DNA from: an uncultured Colwellia sp.
Lineage (GTDB): Bacteria > Pseudomonadota > Gammaproteobacteria > Enterobacterales > Alteromonadaceae
Assembly: GCA_913058245.1 (NCBI GenBank)
Contig: CAJXQJ010000011.1
Location: 1-64,000, forward strand
Direction of reading: 5' to 3'
DNA: 64,000 nt
Of the stretch, positions 47,201 to 54,431 are shown piece after piece; position 1 is the stretch's first letter; every line of letters starts with the position of its first letter. A program made the translations under genes and the position numbers. Below the pieces are notes generated by a model. It was not told the DNA's origin and searched no databases. It worked only from the letters and a program-made list of their open reading frames with translations.

Positions 47201-48347
47201 TTTACTTGAAGTAGAAAATGACGGCTTTGGTGAAAACAGTGCCATCCAAGATTTAGTGAATGGTTTAAATGCGGTTGCTCCTGCTGGCGTTCATTACAGC
47301 TTTGTTAATCCCCATATTGCTGCTGATACCGAAACAGGTGTTGAGTTGCTAGGTGGTGACAGTATTAAAGTTGCAATGATCTATAACGATCTTGCCGTTA
47401 CTGAATTTGGTACAACAGCATACTTAACGGGTTTTCCATTTGAGTATCACAACCGTCCACCTATGGCGCAAACTTTTAGAGCAAGCGAAACTGGTGAGCG
47501 TTTAACGGTAGCTATTAACCATTTCCGTTCGAAAGGTTGTTCAAGCAGCGGTGGTGTTGAAAATGAAGATAAATTAGATGGCCAAGGTTGTTACAACCTA
47601 CGTCGTGTTCAAGCGGCTGAAGCAGTAACGGCTTGGTTAGCGCAATCACCTACCGGTGTTGAAGACGAAGATGTACTGATTATTGGCGATTTAAACGCGT
47701 ATAGCAAAGAAGATCCAGTAGCGACAATTGAAAATGCAGGTTATACCAACCTTGCACAAAAATTTGTTGGCGAAATGGCATATTCATATGCTTACCGAGG
47801 TGAAGTTGGTACCTTAGATCACGCATTGGCATCAACTTCGTTAACCGAGAAGGCAGTTGATTTAACAGAGTGGCACATTAATGCTGATGAACCGTTAATT
47901 CTCGACTACAACACCGAATACAAAAGTGAAGAACAGGTACACACTATGTACAATAGTGATGCTTACCGTGCTTCTGATCACGACCCTGTTGTAATGGAGT
48001 TTAATGGTGAAACCCCATTACTAACTAAAACTAAAATTAAAGAAAATTTAGGCCCAAGAGCACGCTGGAAAACTTTCCGTTTTCGCGTACCAAAAGGTGC
48101 GGTTAGCTTTAAAGCAACTATTACCGGTGGTATAGGTGAAGCTGATTTATACGTACGTAAGGGTAAAAAGCCAAATAAAAGAAAGTTTGACTGTGCACCG
48201 CGTTTAGAAGGTAACGAAGAAGTCTGTGAATTCATCAACCCTGAACCGGGTAAATGGAGAATTCGTGTTCGTGGTGAACGCTTTTATGACGACGTAACCT
48301 TAAAACTAGAAGCCATATATCCAGAACGTTTACATAAAAAACACTAA
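44298..48347 (+). CDS. Secreted dual nuclease: endonuclease I + two LTD + ExeM-like nuclease
   Basis: 1349 residues, secreted. Order: signal peptide (1-19); endonuclease I domain (about 30-283) with active-site His in NREHVWPKSHG and metal-site words DIHHLRPTD and NSSRGN; a (GGGDN)5 linker (about 286-312); two tandem lamin-tail domains (about 316-480 and 485-650), near copies of each other (FISEYVEGSS / FISEYIEGSS); an OB-like region (about 657-900); an exo-endo-phosphatase nuclease domain of the ExeM/NucH type (about 915-1235: RIASFNVLNYF, GLLEVEND, INHFRSKG, DLNAYSKEDP, ASDHDPVV); and a C-terminal PPC-type domain (about 1250-1340). It probably degrades extracellular DNA for nutrients or biofilm remodelling. 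GAGGA precedes the ATG. Confidence 0.93.
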   Translation: MKLRTVALSLSLFAGHTYADTIIDACFNCPPLDTIADASTFDDAQYYADAIAAISNSADAATIKENITAAISAGHKNLTYSEVWTALTKTDEDPNNSDNVILLYSGKSLAKMSNGSGSQSTNPDNWNREHVWPKSHGFSSSSLEAYTDIHHLRPTDISINSSRGNLDFDNSDSPLSEAPANRVDSDSFEPRDSVKGDAARMVFYMDIRYEGFDATPDLAVVDRLTSTSEAALGRLCRLLEWHNADPVDATEQERNRRIYEFQGNRNPFVDHPEWVELLYSAAACTGGGDNGGGDNGGGDNGGGDNGGGDNGGSSSSALFISEYVEGSSYNKAIEIFNPSNSDIDLSADNYQLGRFSNGGTTPSMIDLTGTIAANSTFVIANNRAVTEVLDLADQLSGSLSHNGDDAYVLYKNDEVVDSFGNVGEDPGSAWGSDTSTTKDNTLRRNETVVAGDTVINDNFDPAQEWTGAGKDDFSDLGLHTVINPEIFISEYIEGSSFNKALEFFNPSPSEVDLAGENYQLGLFTNGKTTGNMITLDGIIAGNSVYVIANSSADSAILDVADQTTGSLSHNGDDAYVLYKNGEVVDSIGQVGVDPGSQWGSDLTSTKDNTLVRKSTVTVGDTIIDDAFDPSLEWEGFANNTFDQLGEHESSGGGDPMSLIGECADPATLISAVQGNGFTSPVVGEVHIVEGVVTASFPALNGFFMQEEHIDEDADILTSEGIFVAVANGEYPLQGSVVRAIGSVSESYGKTQISLNEAFLECGSDSVAATSFTLPFSSSEARESIEGMYVIAEETLTVTDNYSLGRYGEVALSKGRNFVPTNIHLPGSAEYTAAAASNALNSITLDDGINGSNPETVIYPTGNLSADNTLRAGDSVDNLEGVVDYSFGKYRVIPTQAPSFTDTNARTTAPELTKGNLRIASFNVLNYFNGDGLGGGFPTSRGADTAEEFERQRNKVISAISAMEADIIGLLEVENDGFGENSAIQDLVNGLNAVAPAGVHYSFVNPHIAADTETGVELLGGDSIKVAMIYNDLAVTEFGTTAYLTGFPFEYHNRPPMAQTFRASETGERLTVAINHFRSKGCSSSGGVENEDKLDGQGCYNLRRVQAAEAVTAWLAQSPTGVEDEDVLIIGDLNAYSKEDPVATIENAGYTNLAQKFVGEMAYSYAYRGEVGTLDHALASTSLTEKAVDLTEWHINADEPLILDYNTEYKSEEQVHTMYNSDAYRASDHDPVVMEFNGETPLLTKTKIKENLGPRARWKTFRFRVPKGAVSFKATITGGIGEADLYVRKGKKPNKRKFDCAPRLEGNEEVCEFINPEPGKWRIRVRGERFYDDVTLKLEAIYPERLHKKH
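45153..45227 (+). repeat. Five 15-bp tandem repeats coding GGGDN linker
   Basis: Five units of GGCGGTGGTGACAAC (the first two with a few changes) encode a Gly/Asp/Asn-rich linker between the endonuclease I and lamin-tail domains. The last three units are identical, so copy number may vary between strains without breaking the frame. Confidence 0.9.
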
Positions 48348-48382
48348 AAACTTATGTAGTACTATTAGTTAAAATCAATGTC

Positions 48383-48416
48383 CAAAGCCAACGTGTTAGT
48401 CGCGTTGGCTTTTTTG
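48383..48416 (+). terminator. Rho-independent terminator after the nuclease gene
   Basis: AAAGCCAACG / CGTTGGCTTT with a loop of about nine bases and a long T run, 36 bases after the stop. Confidence 0.85.
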
Positions 48417-48528
48417 TTTTTATTGACGTGCCTAAAAATAAATAAGCCTTTAAACGCTGCGTTTATGGTATTGGCATTAGCTAAAATTTATGCAGTTCTA
48501 TATTGAGTTATGCTGTTCAATATTGAGT

Positions 48529-48555
48529 ATTGCTGAGAAGTCTGCATAATAAACA
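48529..48555 (+). repeat. Remnant of the right end of module B
   Basis: ATTGCTGAGAAGTCTGCATAATAAAC resembles the right end of the repeated module B found in the cassette array (consensus ATTACTGAGACGTCTGCATAATAAGC) but lacks the GTTAGGC core. It precedes the DUF4870 gene as module B precedes several cassette genes. Confidence 0.6.
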
Positions 48556-48586
48556 ATTATATTTTTATTATTACAAGGATAGTTAT

Positions 48587-48949
48587 ATGTCTGAAAATAG
48601 AGAAGAATATTGGGGAATGCCCTTAAACACATACTGCATGATGATTCACTTAAGTCAATTGTCTAGTATCATCATTCCTGGGTTAGGCTTTATTTTACCT
48701 ATCGTTATGTGGGCAACGAATAAAGACAAACATGAAAGCATAGACCAACACGGAAAAACAACACTTAATTGGCTAATTAGCCTATTCATATACTCTATTG
48801 TGTGTGGGATTTTGACTTTTATATTTATAGGGATAATTGGCCTAATCGTATTGGCAATACTTAATTTCATCTTTGCGATAATTGCAGCGATCAAGGCAAA
48901 TGATAATCAACTATGGGCTTATCCTTTTAGCATAAGATTTATTAAATAA
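48587..48949 (+). CDS. DUF4870-domain membrane protein
   Basis: 120 residues. Words typical of DUF4870: MMIHLSQLSSIIIPGLGFILP and a following soluble stretch HGKTTLNWLISLFIY, with three hydrophobic segments overall. Small inner membrane protein of unknown function. CAAGGAT seven bases before the ATG at 48587 sets the start; the frame opens at 48530 inside the module B remnant. The 3' flank (48955-49060) contains a weak attC-like palindrome, so this may be an old cassette cut off from the main array. Confidence 0.8.
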   Translation: MSENREEYWGMPLNTYCMMIHLSQLSSIIIPGLGFILPIVMWATNKDKHESIDQHGKTTLNWLISLFIYSIVCGILTFIFIGIIGLIVLAILNFIFAIIAAIKANDNQLWAYPFSIRFIK

Positions 48950-49094
48950 TAAAGCCTATAAACCGACAAGCAATCATAGTAAGCCAATAGCGTTTTGTAG
49001 GTTGGCTTCAATGCTTCATTCGGTACATTGACCAATTATATTTTCAAGTCACTACTAATATTTATGGTTTATAAAAGCATGAAAGGAATTCTCA

Positions 49095-49180
49095 TTGAAA
49101 ATATTACATACACTATTACTTTTAGCTATATTGTCTCTTCGCTTTAAGCGGGGGAGGATAACTTCGAATAGCTATTTTCC
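49095..49180 (+). pseudogene. Possible gene remnant: start codon plus signal peptide
   Basis: AAAGGA seven bases before a TTG at 49095 begins a frame reading MKILHTLLLLAILSLRFK, a good signal peptide, which then runs into sequence antisense to the AraC-type gene. It looks like the 5' end of a gene for an exported protein whose body is lost. It could be chance. Confidence 0.3.
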
Positions 49181-49186
49181 AGAGAT

Positions 49187-50119
49187 TCAGACAAACCTAG
49201 CTTTAAACGCACTTGGGCTTAGGCCAATGATTTTAATAAATACTTTACGGAAACTGTTTACGTCATCGTAACCTACTGTCGCTGATATTTGTTCGAAACT
49301 TTGTTTACTGGTTTCCAATAACTCACAGGCTTTTTGTACGCGAAGGCGTTGCAAATATTGCATGGGTTTATGTGATGTCGCACTAGTAAAATGTCGCAAA
49401 AAGGTACGTTCGCTTAATATTGCTATCTCCGCCAATGTGGTTATGGTTATTGGTTTAGAAAAGTTAGCTTGCAAGTAGTGTTGTACGTTAAGTATTGCCT
49501 GGTTGCCATGGTTAAATGATGGCGTAAAACTGCCATAATAACGTTGCTCCCGCTTACCGGTATCAACTATTAGTAACTTACCCAATTTGCGCATAATGTG
49601 CGGCTTCATAAATTGTGCTACTAGCTCTAGTCCTAAATCAAGCCACGACATTAGCCCGCCGGCACAAATAATATCGCCGTCGTTGATAAGTAAACTTTCT
49701 ATATTTAAATTTACCTTGGGAAAGGTTGCATTAAATTGCTCAGCTAGTTGCCAATGAGTTGTCGCGGTGCGGTTATCGAGCAAGCCAGTATGCGCTAAGG
49801 TAAAAGCACTAGCACATGCTGAACAGGTCACGGCGCCAGCTTGATGAGATGCTATTAAAAATAACAATAATTCTTTTGGCGGTTGACGAAAATATTCTTC
49901 ATTTGAATTAGGTGGAAGAATAACAAGATCAAATTGCTGTGCGTTGATGTTGTTAGTTTCAAGCTGAGTTGGCTGAATGTGTTCAATAACAAAGCAATTA
50001 TCAAATTGTTGATCTTTAGCTATTTTGTTTGCCATGGTAAATAACTCAGTTAAGCCATATACCGCACTTTGCAGTGCTTGTGGGTAATCTATCAGAGCTA
50101 TATTAATTGATTTTGTCAT
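49187..50119 (-). CDS. AraC-family regulator with DJ-1/PfpI-like N domain (GlxA type)
   Basis: 310 residues. The N-terminal domain is a class I glutamine-amidotransferase-like (DJ-1/PfpI) fold with a cysteine elbow in VTCSACASAFTLAHTGLL; the C-terminal domain has the two AraC helix-turn-helices (ITTLAEIAILSERTFLRHF and FEQISATVGYDDVNSFRKVF). GlxA-type regulators of this kind usually sense a small metabolite. Divergent from the NTF2-like gene, which is a plausible target. Confidence 0.92.
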   Translation of the reverse strand: MTKSINIALIDYPQALQSAVYGLTELFTMANKIAKDQQFDNCFVIEHIQPTQLETNNINAQQFDLVILPPNSNEEYFRQPPKELLLFLIASHQAGAVTCSACASAFTLAHTGLLDNRTATTHWQLAEQFNATFPKVNLNIESLLINDGDIICAGGLMSWLDLGLELVAQFMKPHIMRKLGKLLIVDTGKREQRYYGSFTPSFNHGNQAILNVQHYLQANFSKPITITTLAEIAILSERTFLRHFTSATSHKPMQYLQRLRVQKACELLETSKQSFEQISATVGYDDVNSFRKVFIKIIGLSPSAFKARFV

Positions 50120-50227
50120 TTTTAAACTGTTATGTGTCAGTTACGCCATAGGTTTAGCTAGTGCAAGTTTTGCATAATAGCACTCAATAACCAAGTATTA
50201 AGCTAATAGATCAAGTAGGAGTTCAAG

Positions 50228-50632
50228 ATGAATAACCAACAAACAGGGCAAAAACAAATTTCGGAACAAGTAAAAGCACAAGTATTAACAGCGGTTAATG
50301 AAGCGAGTAGTAAATGGAAAGCGGCATTTAATAGCGGTGATTATGTTGGTTGTGCGCAACAATATGAAGCCGGCGCGGTAATGAATGCTATGCCATTTGG
50401 GCAATTTAAAGGCAGAGAAGCAATTCAAGGCTTTTGGCAGCAATTAATAGCTGATGGATTTAGCGATGTTGACTATGTAGAGCCAAGTATTGAAGTAATT
50501 AGTGAAACTAGCGCAATATTAAAATCAGGTTGGAAAATGAATAAAGCTGGTGGTGTTATTACTAATGAGCTTTGGGTATTGCAAAGTGACGGTAGTGCAA
50601 AGTTACGTGAAGATGATTTTGAAGCGCAATAG
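50228..50632 (+). CDS. NTF2-like (SnoaL/DUF4440) protein, cytoplasmic
   Basis: 134 residues with no signal peptide. NTF2-like fold: helical start (ASSKWKAAFNSGDYVGCAQQYE), AVMNAMPFGQFKGREAIQGFWQQL and a C-terminal sheet. Function unknown; possibly a small-molecule-binding or isomerase-like protein. A ribosome binding site (TAGGAG) precedes the ATG. It faces away from the GlxA-type regulator, with 108 bases between the two, and ends before a clear terminator. Confidence 0.82.
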   Translation: MNNQQTGQKQISEQVKAQVLTAVNEASSKWKAAFNSGDYVGCAQQYEAGAVMNAMPFGQFKGREAIQGFWQQLIADGFSDVDYVEPSIEVISETSAILKSGWKMNKAGGVITNELWVLQSDGSAKLREDDFEAQ

Positions 50633-50662
50633 TAATTAAACTGCCATTCCTTATTGTAAATC

Positions 50663-50695
50663 AAACTGTCACTAATTGAGCAAGTGACAGTTTTT
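50663..50695 (+). terminator. Rho-independent terminator
   Basis: AAACTGTCAC / GTGACAGTTTTT with an 11-base loop, 30 bases after the NTF2-like gene. Confidence 0.8.
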
Positions 50696-50771
50696 GCGCT
50701 ATGTATTCATACTTACATATATTGCAATATTAGTGCTTTAGCGATTAACTACTATTTACGTAAAACTTCTA

Positions 50772-50802
50772 TTGACTCTACCCCAACAGGAGGCATCAAG
50801 CT
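50772..50802 (+). promoter_or_regulatory. Predicted MerR-type promoter/operator, 19-bp spacer
   Basis: TTGACT at 50772-50777 and CAAGCT at 50797-50802 are 19 bases apart, the over-long spacing used by MerR-family activators, and the spacer has the usual CTACCCC...GGAGG dyad. It lies just upstream of the MerR/GyrI gene, implying autoregulation. Confidence 0.65.
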
Positions 50803-50829
50803 TCATTTGTAAAAGAAGGCGGTTAGTTT

Positions 50830-51633
50830 ATGTATACAATTGGTGAGTTTTCAAAAATTACAAAAATCACGGTAAAAGCCCTACGTTTTTATCATGAAAA
50901 GGAATTATTAACTCCATCTTATATTGATAGTGAAAGTAATTATCGCTATTACAGTAAAGGTGACATAGAAACAGCACAGATAATTGTCAATTTGAAGTCT
51001 TTTGGGTTTAGCCTACAAGAAATTCAGTCTATAACCAAAGAATTCGATGACGAATCAGATGTTACGCAAATATTGCAAAAACAAAAAGATGCTATCGAAC
51101 GTGATGTTAAAAAACTAACGGCCATATCTTCAACCTTAGAATTAATTTTAATGAAAGAAAAAGAGGTGGCACAAATGACAGATGTTTTTGATGATATTCA
51201 AGTTAAGAGATTGCCTGAATTGCAAGTGGTTTATGTACGTTGGCAAGGTAAATATAGTGAAACTGGCAAAGCAATGGGGCAAGTCTATCGAGCGGCAGGT
51301 CGACATGCAGGTGGAGCAGCTTTAAACCTTTATTTTGATTGCGAATATAAAGAGAATACAGAAATAGAGTCGTGCTTACCTATCAAAAAGAAGATAACAA
51401 CCAAATTAGAATGCAAAGCTTTACCCGCGGGTGAGTTTGTTACCCTTGTTCATGTTGGCTCGTATGAAAATATTGGCAGTAGTTATGAAAAAATCTTTGA
51501 CTATATTAAATCTATAAACAAAAAAACACTTTTACCATCGCGAGAAGTGTATTTAAAAGGGCCCGGTATGATTTTCAAAGGCAACCCTGATAAATATTTA
51601 ACTGAAATTCAAATACAAATCGAAGAAAGTTAG
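50830..51633 (+). CDS. MerR-family regulator with GyrI-like effector domain (BmrR type)
   Basis: 267 residues. N-terminal MerR helix-turn-helix (MYTIGEFSKITKITVKALRF), a coiled-coil dimerisation helix (about 75-115) and a GyrI/SOUL-like ligand-binding domain (about 122-265; ELQVVYVRWQGKYS, ALPAGEFVTLVHVGSYENIG, EVYLKG near the end). Such proteins bind bulky cationic or aromatic drugs and activate efflux genes. No efflux gene adjoins it. GTTAGTT stands directly before the ATG and GTTAGGC overlaps the stop, cassette-like cores, but no attC palindrome is seen. Confidence 0.88.
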   Translation: MYTIGEFSKITKITVKALRFYHEKELLTPSYIDSESNYRYYSKGDIETAQIIVNLKSFGFSLQEIQSITKEFDDESDVTQILQKQKDAIERDVKKLTAISSTLELILMKEKEVAQMTDVFDDIQVKRLPELQVVYVRWQGKYSETGKAMGQVYRAAGRHAGGAALNLYFDCEYKENTEIESCLPIKKKITTKLECKALPAGEFVTLVHVGSYENIGSSYEKIFDYIKSINKKTLLPSREVYLKGPGMIFKGNPDKYLTEIQIQIEES

Positions 51634-51989
51634 TTAGGCGTGCGCTTCTAATCTAAAAGCCGTACATTTTCATTTTAATATAGAGCTTTTAAATAATAGT
51701 AACTTTGCACCTATAGCTAGTTATCATTAGCTAACTAAGCGAAACTGTTAATCGTTTATTCGGTTTCGCTTCATCTCTTCTTCTACCTGCCGTCGTAAGT
51801 CGCGTAAACTAATTACGCTATTTAGTAAATCTTTCGGTAAAAAATCAGCCAAAAATCATAGTAACGTCAGGTAATTAAAACTTGTTTTGCTAAGGTGGCT
51901 ATATGTTCCTTCACAACAAATATTCTATCAATGAAAGTAACTTCACTGAGAAGTAAACTCACTCGCTGATTTAAATTTAAGGGTAATTT
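51634..51989. other. Non-coding left boundary of the cassette array, with attC remnant
   Basis: No gene seen. From 51729 (AGCTAAC, an inverse core) the sequence AAGCGAAACTG...CGGTTTCGCTTCAT copies the left half of the array's attC sites, but the right half ending in GTTRRRY is not recognisable. I read it as a decayed attC and as the left edge of the array. Confidence 0.45.
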
Positions 51990-52880
51990 ATGAGTCGCAT
52001 TTGCATTTCAATTTTTTTATTTGTTTTCACATTAACCGTAAGTAGTAATAGTTTTAGTAAAGACAGTTCCTCAGCTATAGATAATCACTATTTTGGTGAA
52101 AAGCCTCCGGGTTTAATAGCAAAGCTATTTGATCCCAAAGTAGTCTCACCAGATGGAAGGTTCGAAGGTGGTTCGTTTTCTCCTGATATGAAAACATTCT
52201 ATTTCACTCGGAAAAACGGCAAATATAAAGAGCGCGCATTCTTTGTAATTAAATATCAGAACAACCGTTGGGGTAAAGAAACTGAAACAGGTATTCGATG
52301 GCCGCAATTTTCTGCTGACGGCGAGGTAATGTACCTAGGTAAGGAGTATAGAGAACGAACAGATTCAGGATGGTCGCCGCGAAAAAGCAAAGGGAAGTTC
52401 TTAAAAGAACAGGCGCATGGTATATCGATTTCATCTAAAGGCACTTATTATTTTCCCTTTTTTAAAAAAGAAGATAAGGGCCATGGCAACCTTGCTTACT
52501 CGCGCATAATTAACGGTAAACATGAAATGCCAGTAAAAATGTCTGAGGATATAAATACCGGAAAGTACATTGCTCATCCTTATATCGCACCTGATGAATC
52601 TTACTTAATGTGGGATGTAGAGCGGGAAGATGGGCAAGGTAAGTCAGATATCTATATCAGCTTTAGGCACAAAAATGGCTCGTGGTTACCTGCAATGAAT
52701 ATGGGGCCGATAATAAACACAGAACTACAAGAAAGCTCACCACGCGTGACCCATGATGGAAAATATTTATTTTTCTCTAGAGGGGAATGGAAAGTTAACG
52801 AAAGTGGGGCTCGTAATTGGGTTGGCAAAAGCTACTGGGTTGATGCGCAAGTCATTGAGAATCTTAGAGTGAAACAATAA
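51990..52880 (+). CDS. Exported TolB/PD40 beta-propeller-like protein
   Basis: 296 residues with a signal peptide (FLFVFTLTVSSNSFS). The mature part carries PD40/TolB-type repeats: GGSFSPDMKTFYFTRK, WPQFSADGEVMYLG, HPYIAPDESYLMWDVER, SPRVTHDGKYLFFSRGEW. Likely a periplasmic beta-propeller; ligand unknown. TAAGGG upstream of the ATG. First clear cassette gene; a degenerate attC follows. Confidence 0.8.
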   Translation: MSRICISIFLFVFTLTVSSNSFSKDSSSAIDNHYFGEKPPGLIAKLFDPKVVSPDGRFEGGSFSPDMKTFYFTRKNGKYKERAFFVIKYQNNRWGKETETGIRWPQFSADGEVMYLGKEYRERTDSGWSPRKSKGKFLKEQAHGISISSKGTYYFPFFKKEDKGHGNLAYSRIINGKHEMPVKMSEDINTGKYIAHPYIAPDESYLMWDVEREDGQGKSDIYISFRHKNGSWLPAMNMGPIINTELQESSPRVTHDGKYLFFSRGEWKVNESGARNWVGKSYWVDAQVIENLRVKQ

Positions 52881-52883
52881 AAC

Positions 52884-52989
52884 ACTTACAAAGCTGCAAG
52901 CAAAATAACCAGCTACTAATGATTTAGCTTATTTTGTTTCACTCAGCTTTTTAAAATTAATTAAAAGCCTTTGAAAAGTAGGGCTAAGT
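52884..52989 (+). repeat. attC site, degenerate
   Basis: Begins ACTTACA (expected ACTTAAC), then the array's usual AAGCTG-TCAAG-like left arm, and ends GGGCTAAGT, where GCTAAGT differs from GTTRRRY at one base. The arms around AGCTACTAATGATTTAGCTT pair. Follows the beta-propeller gene. Confidence 0.55.
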
Positions 52990-52991
52990 AA

Positions 52992-53462
52992 ATGGAGATA
53001 TTCGTGCAAAAGTTAACTATTTTATTGATCACTTTACTGTTGTCGCTTCCCATTCTGTCAAAAGAACTTACTTGCGATAACGAGTGTAAAAAAATACAAA
53101 CTGAAAATTACCTACGCAATATTGTGCAAATTTTTATAAAAGGGTCGACTGTAAAAGAAATAGATAACTTTCTTGATGGATTACACGAAGAGATAAAATA
53201 CGAGCATCAAGAGTATGAAGCTGATTTTGATAAAACAAAATGGCGTAAAGCGTTTATTAATCAATTAGAGTTGGGTTCATATGTAAGTAGCCCAAACGCC
53301 AAAGCTAAAATATTAAATATTATTTATGGTAAAAATCATGCGGCAGTTGAATATTCCTACGGTACATTGAATGAGGACGGAAGCTGGACTAAAGGGCATG
53401 TAAAGTTTGCTTTGTTTGGCTTTAAAGGCGGAAAAGTCTCACTCGTTAGGGAATATTGGTAA
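52992..53462 (+). CDS. Exported hypothetical protein, NTF2-like
   Basis: 156 residues with a signal peptide (LTILLITLLLSLPILSKE). The mature protein has a long helix (NYLRNIVQIFIKG), EIKYEHQEYEADFDKTKW, and a beta-rich C-terminal half ending VREYW, consistent with an NTF2-like fold, though similarity is weak. GTG at 53004 with GGAGAT upstream is an alternative start to the ATG at 52992, which has no clear ribosome binding site. Confidence 0.7.
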   Translation: MEIFVQKLTILLITLLLSLPILSKELTCDNECKKIQTENYLRNIVQIFIKGSTVKEIDNFLDGLHEEIKYEHQEYEADFDKTKWRKAFINQLELGSYVSSPNAKAKILNIIYGKNHAAVEYSYGTLNEDGSWTKGHVKFALFGFKGGKVSLVREYW

Positions 53463-53465
53463 GTC

Positions 53466-53573
53466 TCAAAGAATTTAAGTGGAGCTTTCAGTGGCTTCGC
53501 TTATAACTTCAAACTACTTAAAGACATTTTAAAGAAGTGCCTTTTGTCTTTTAGCTATTAGAACGTACTAATT
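53466..53573 (+). repeat. attC-like sequence, heavily degenerate
   Basis: GAATTTAAGTGGAGC...AGTGGCTTCGCTTATAACTT...TTTTAGC keeps some of the array's attC words (TGGCTTCGCTT) but neither core box is intact; the best right end is GTACTAA near 53567. Confidence 0.35.
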
Positions 53574-53701
53574 TCATTATTGTTTCTATAGTTACTGTGC
53601 AGTCTTAATAAAGATCTTAAAAAATAGTCGTTTACTTTCTTAAAGCGTTAATACTAAATATAAAAATATCTTGTTAAGTATTGTGTATTTCGGTGAAATA
53701 C

Positions 53702-53836
53702 CACTAATTCTGTGTTTTGTGCTCAATTTTCTCTTTTCTAGTTTCTAATACGTTGAAATTGTGTGATATTAATGTAAATCAAATGAGTTTTATGAGATGG
53801 GTTTTGCTGAGACGTCTCGATAATAAACGGTTAGGC
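53702..53836 (+). repeat. Module B, copy 1 (ends in collapsed attC)
   Basis: Starts CACTAATTC, shares the interior TTTTCTAGTTTCTAATRCGTTGAAAT-type words with the other copies, and ends CGATAAT-AAACG-GTTAGGC. It lies immediately upstream of the lipoprotein gene. The remaining 53574-53701 stretch is AT-rich with no gene seen. Confidence 0.8.
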
Positions 53837-53858
53837 GTGCCAACAAGGAAGTAGTAAA

Positions 53859-54302
53859 TTGAAATATTTAGTCTTAATATCCATCGTCATTTTATTCGGG
53901 TGTAGTTCTACACCTAAAATTACTTCAAATACTGATACGGCAAGTATTATGAACTTGATTGCTTTAACTGAAGATAAGGCACCTGAAGGGGTCAAAGGTA
54001 CGTTTCGATTTCCAATAAAAACTTCAGGTAATCAAAGAGGTGTTATCTATTTAAATACTGAAAATGATTATCGAGATAGAAGAAATATTACCGTAGCAAT
54101 TCATCCTAAGTTAATTAATGCGTTTATAAAAAAGTATGGTGAATCTCCAGAATCATACCTCATAGATAAAACTATTGAAGTAACTGGTGAGGCAAAGCGT
54201 ATGAAAATTTTCTTTTTTTCAAAGGGAAAAATTACTAAAAAATACTACTTTCAAACGCACGTTAGAGTTGCCTCGCTTGAGCAAATTAAAATTTTGAGTT
54301 AA
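53859..54302 (+). CDS. Hypothetical lipoprotein
   Basis: 147 residues. The start MKYLVLISIVILFGCSS is a lipoprotein signal with lipobox LFGC, so the mature chain is anchored by Cys-15. The rest is mixed alpha/beta with a basic C-terminal half (KKYGESPESYLIDKTIEVTGEAKRMK, then FSKGKITKKYYF) that resembles an OB-like domain with a nucleotide-free look; no family assigned. The start is TTG with AAGGAAG seven bases upstream. Preceded by module B, followed by an attC. Confidence 0.72.
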   Translation: MKYLVLISIVILFGCSSTPKITSNTDTASIMNLIALTEDKAPEGVKGTFRFPIKTSGNQRGVIYLNTENDYRDRRNITVAIHPKLINAFIKKYGESPESYLIDKTIEVTGEAKRMKIFFFSKGKITKKYYFQTHVRVASLEQIKILS

Positions 54303-54306
54303 GCAT

Positions 54307-54406
54307 GCCTAACTAAGCCGTTGAGTGGCACTGCTAACAGTTGCTTGGTTCCGTTTTTCCACACAATTTAAGCAAGCTCGTTTTAGCCCTTAACGGGGCA
54401 TTTGAG
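54307..54406 (+). repeat. attC site with altered right core
   Basis: Inverse core GCCTAAC at the start, paired arms (TTGCTTGGTTCCG ... TTTAAGCAAGC; AGCCC...GGGGC) and a right end GGGGC-ATTTGAG, where the core G is A. Recombination at this end should be impaired. Confidence 0.75.
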
Positions 54407-54431
54407 TTATAAGTCGATTTTAGGAAAAATT

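Noticed and set aside
49187-50119. Integron integrase or other tyrosine recombinase at the left edge of the array
   Set aside because: The gene is clearly a GlxA-type AraC regulator; no R-H-R-Y recombinase motifs were found anywhere in the window.
51633-51639. GTTAGGC at the end of the MerR/GyrI gene as an attC
   Set aside because: A core word is present but no paired arms or inverse core lie upstream of it, so it is not called as a site.
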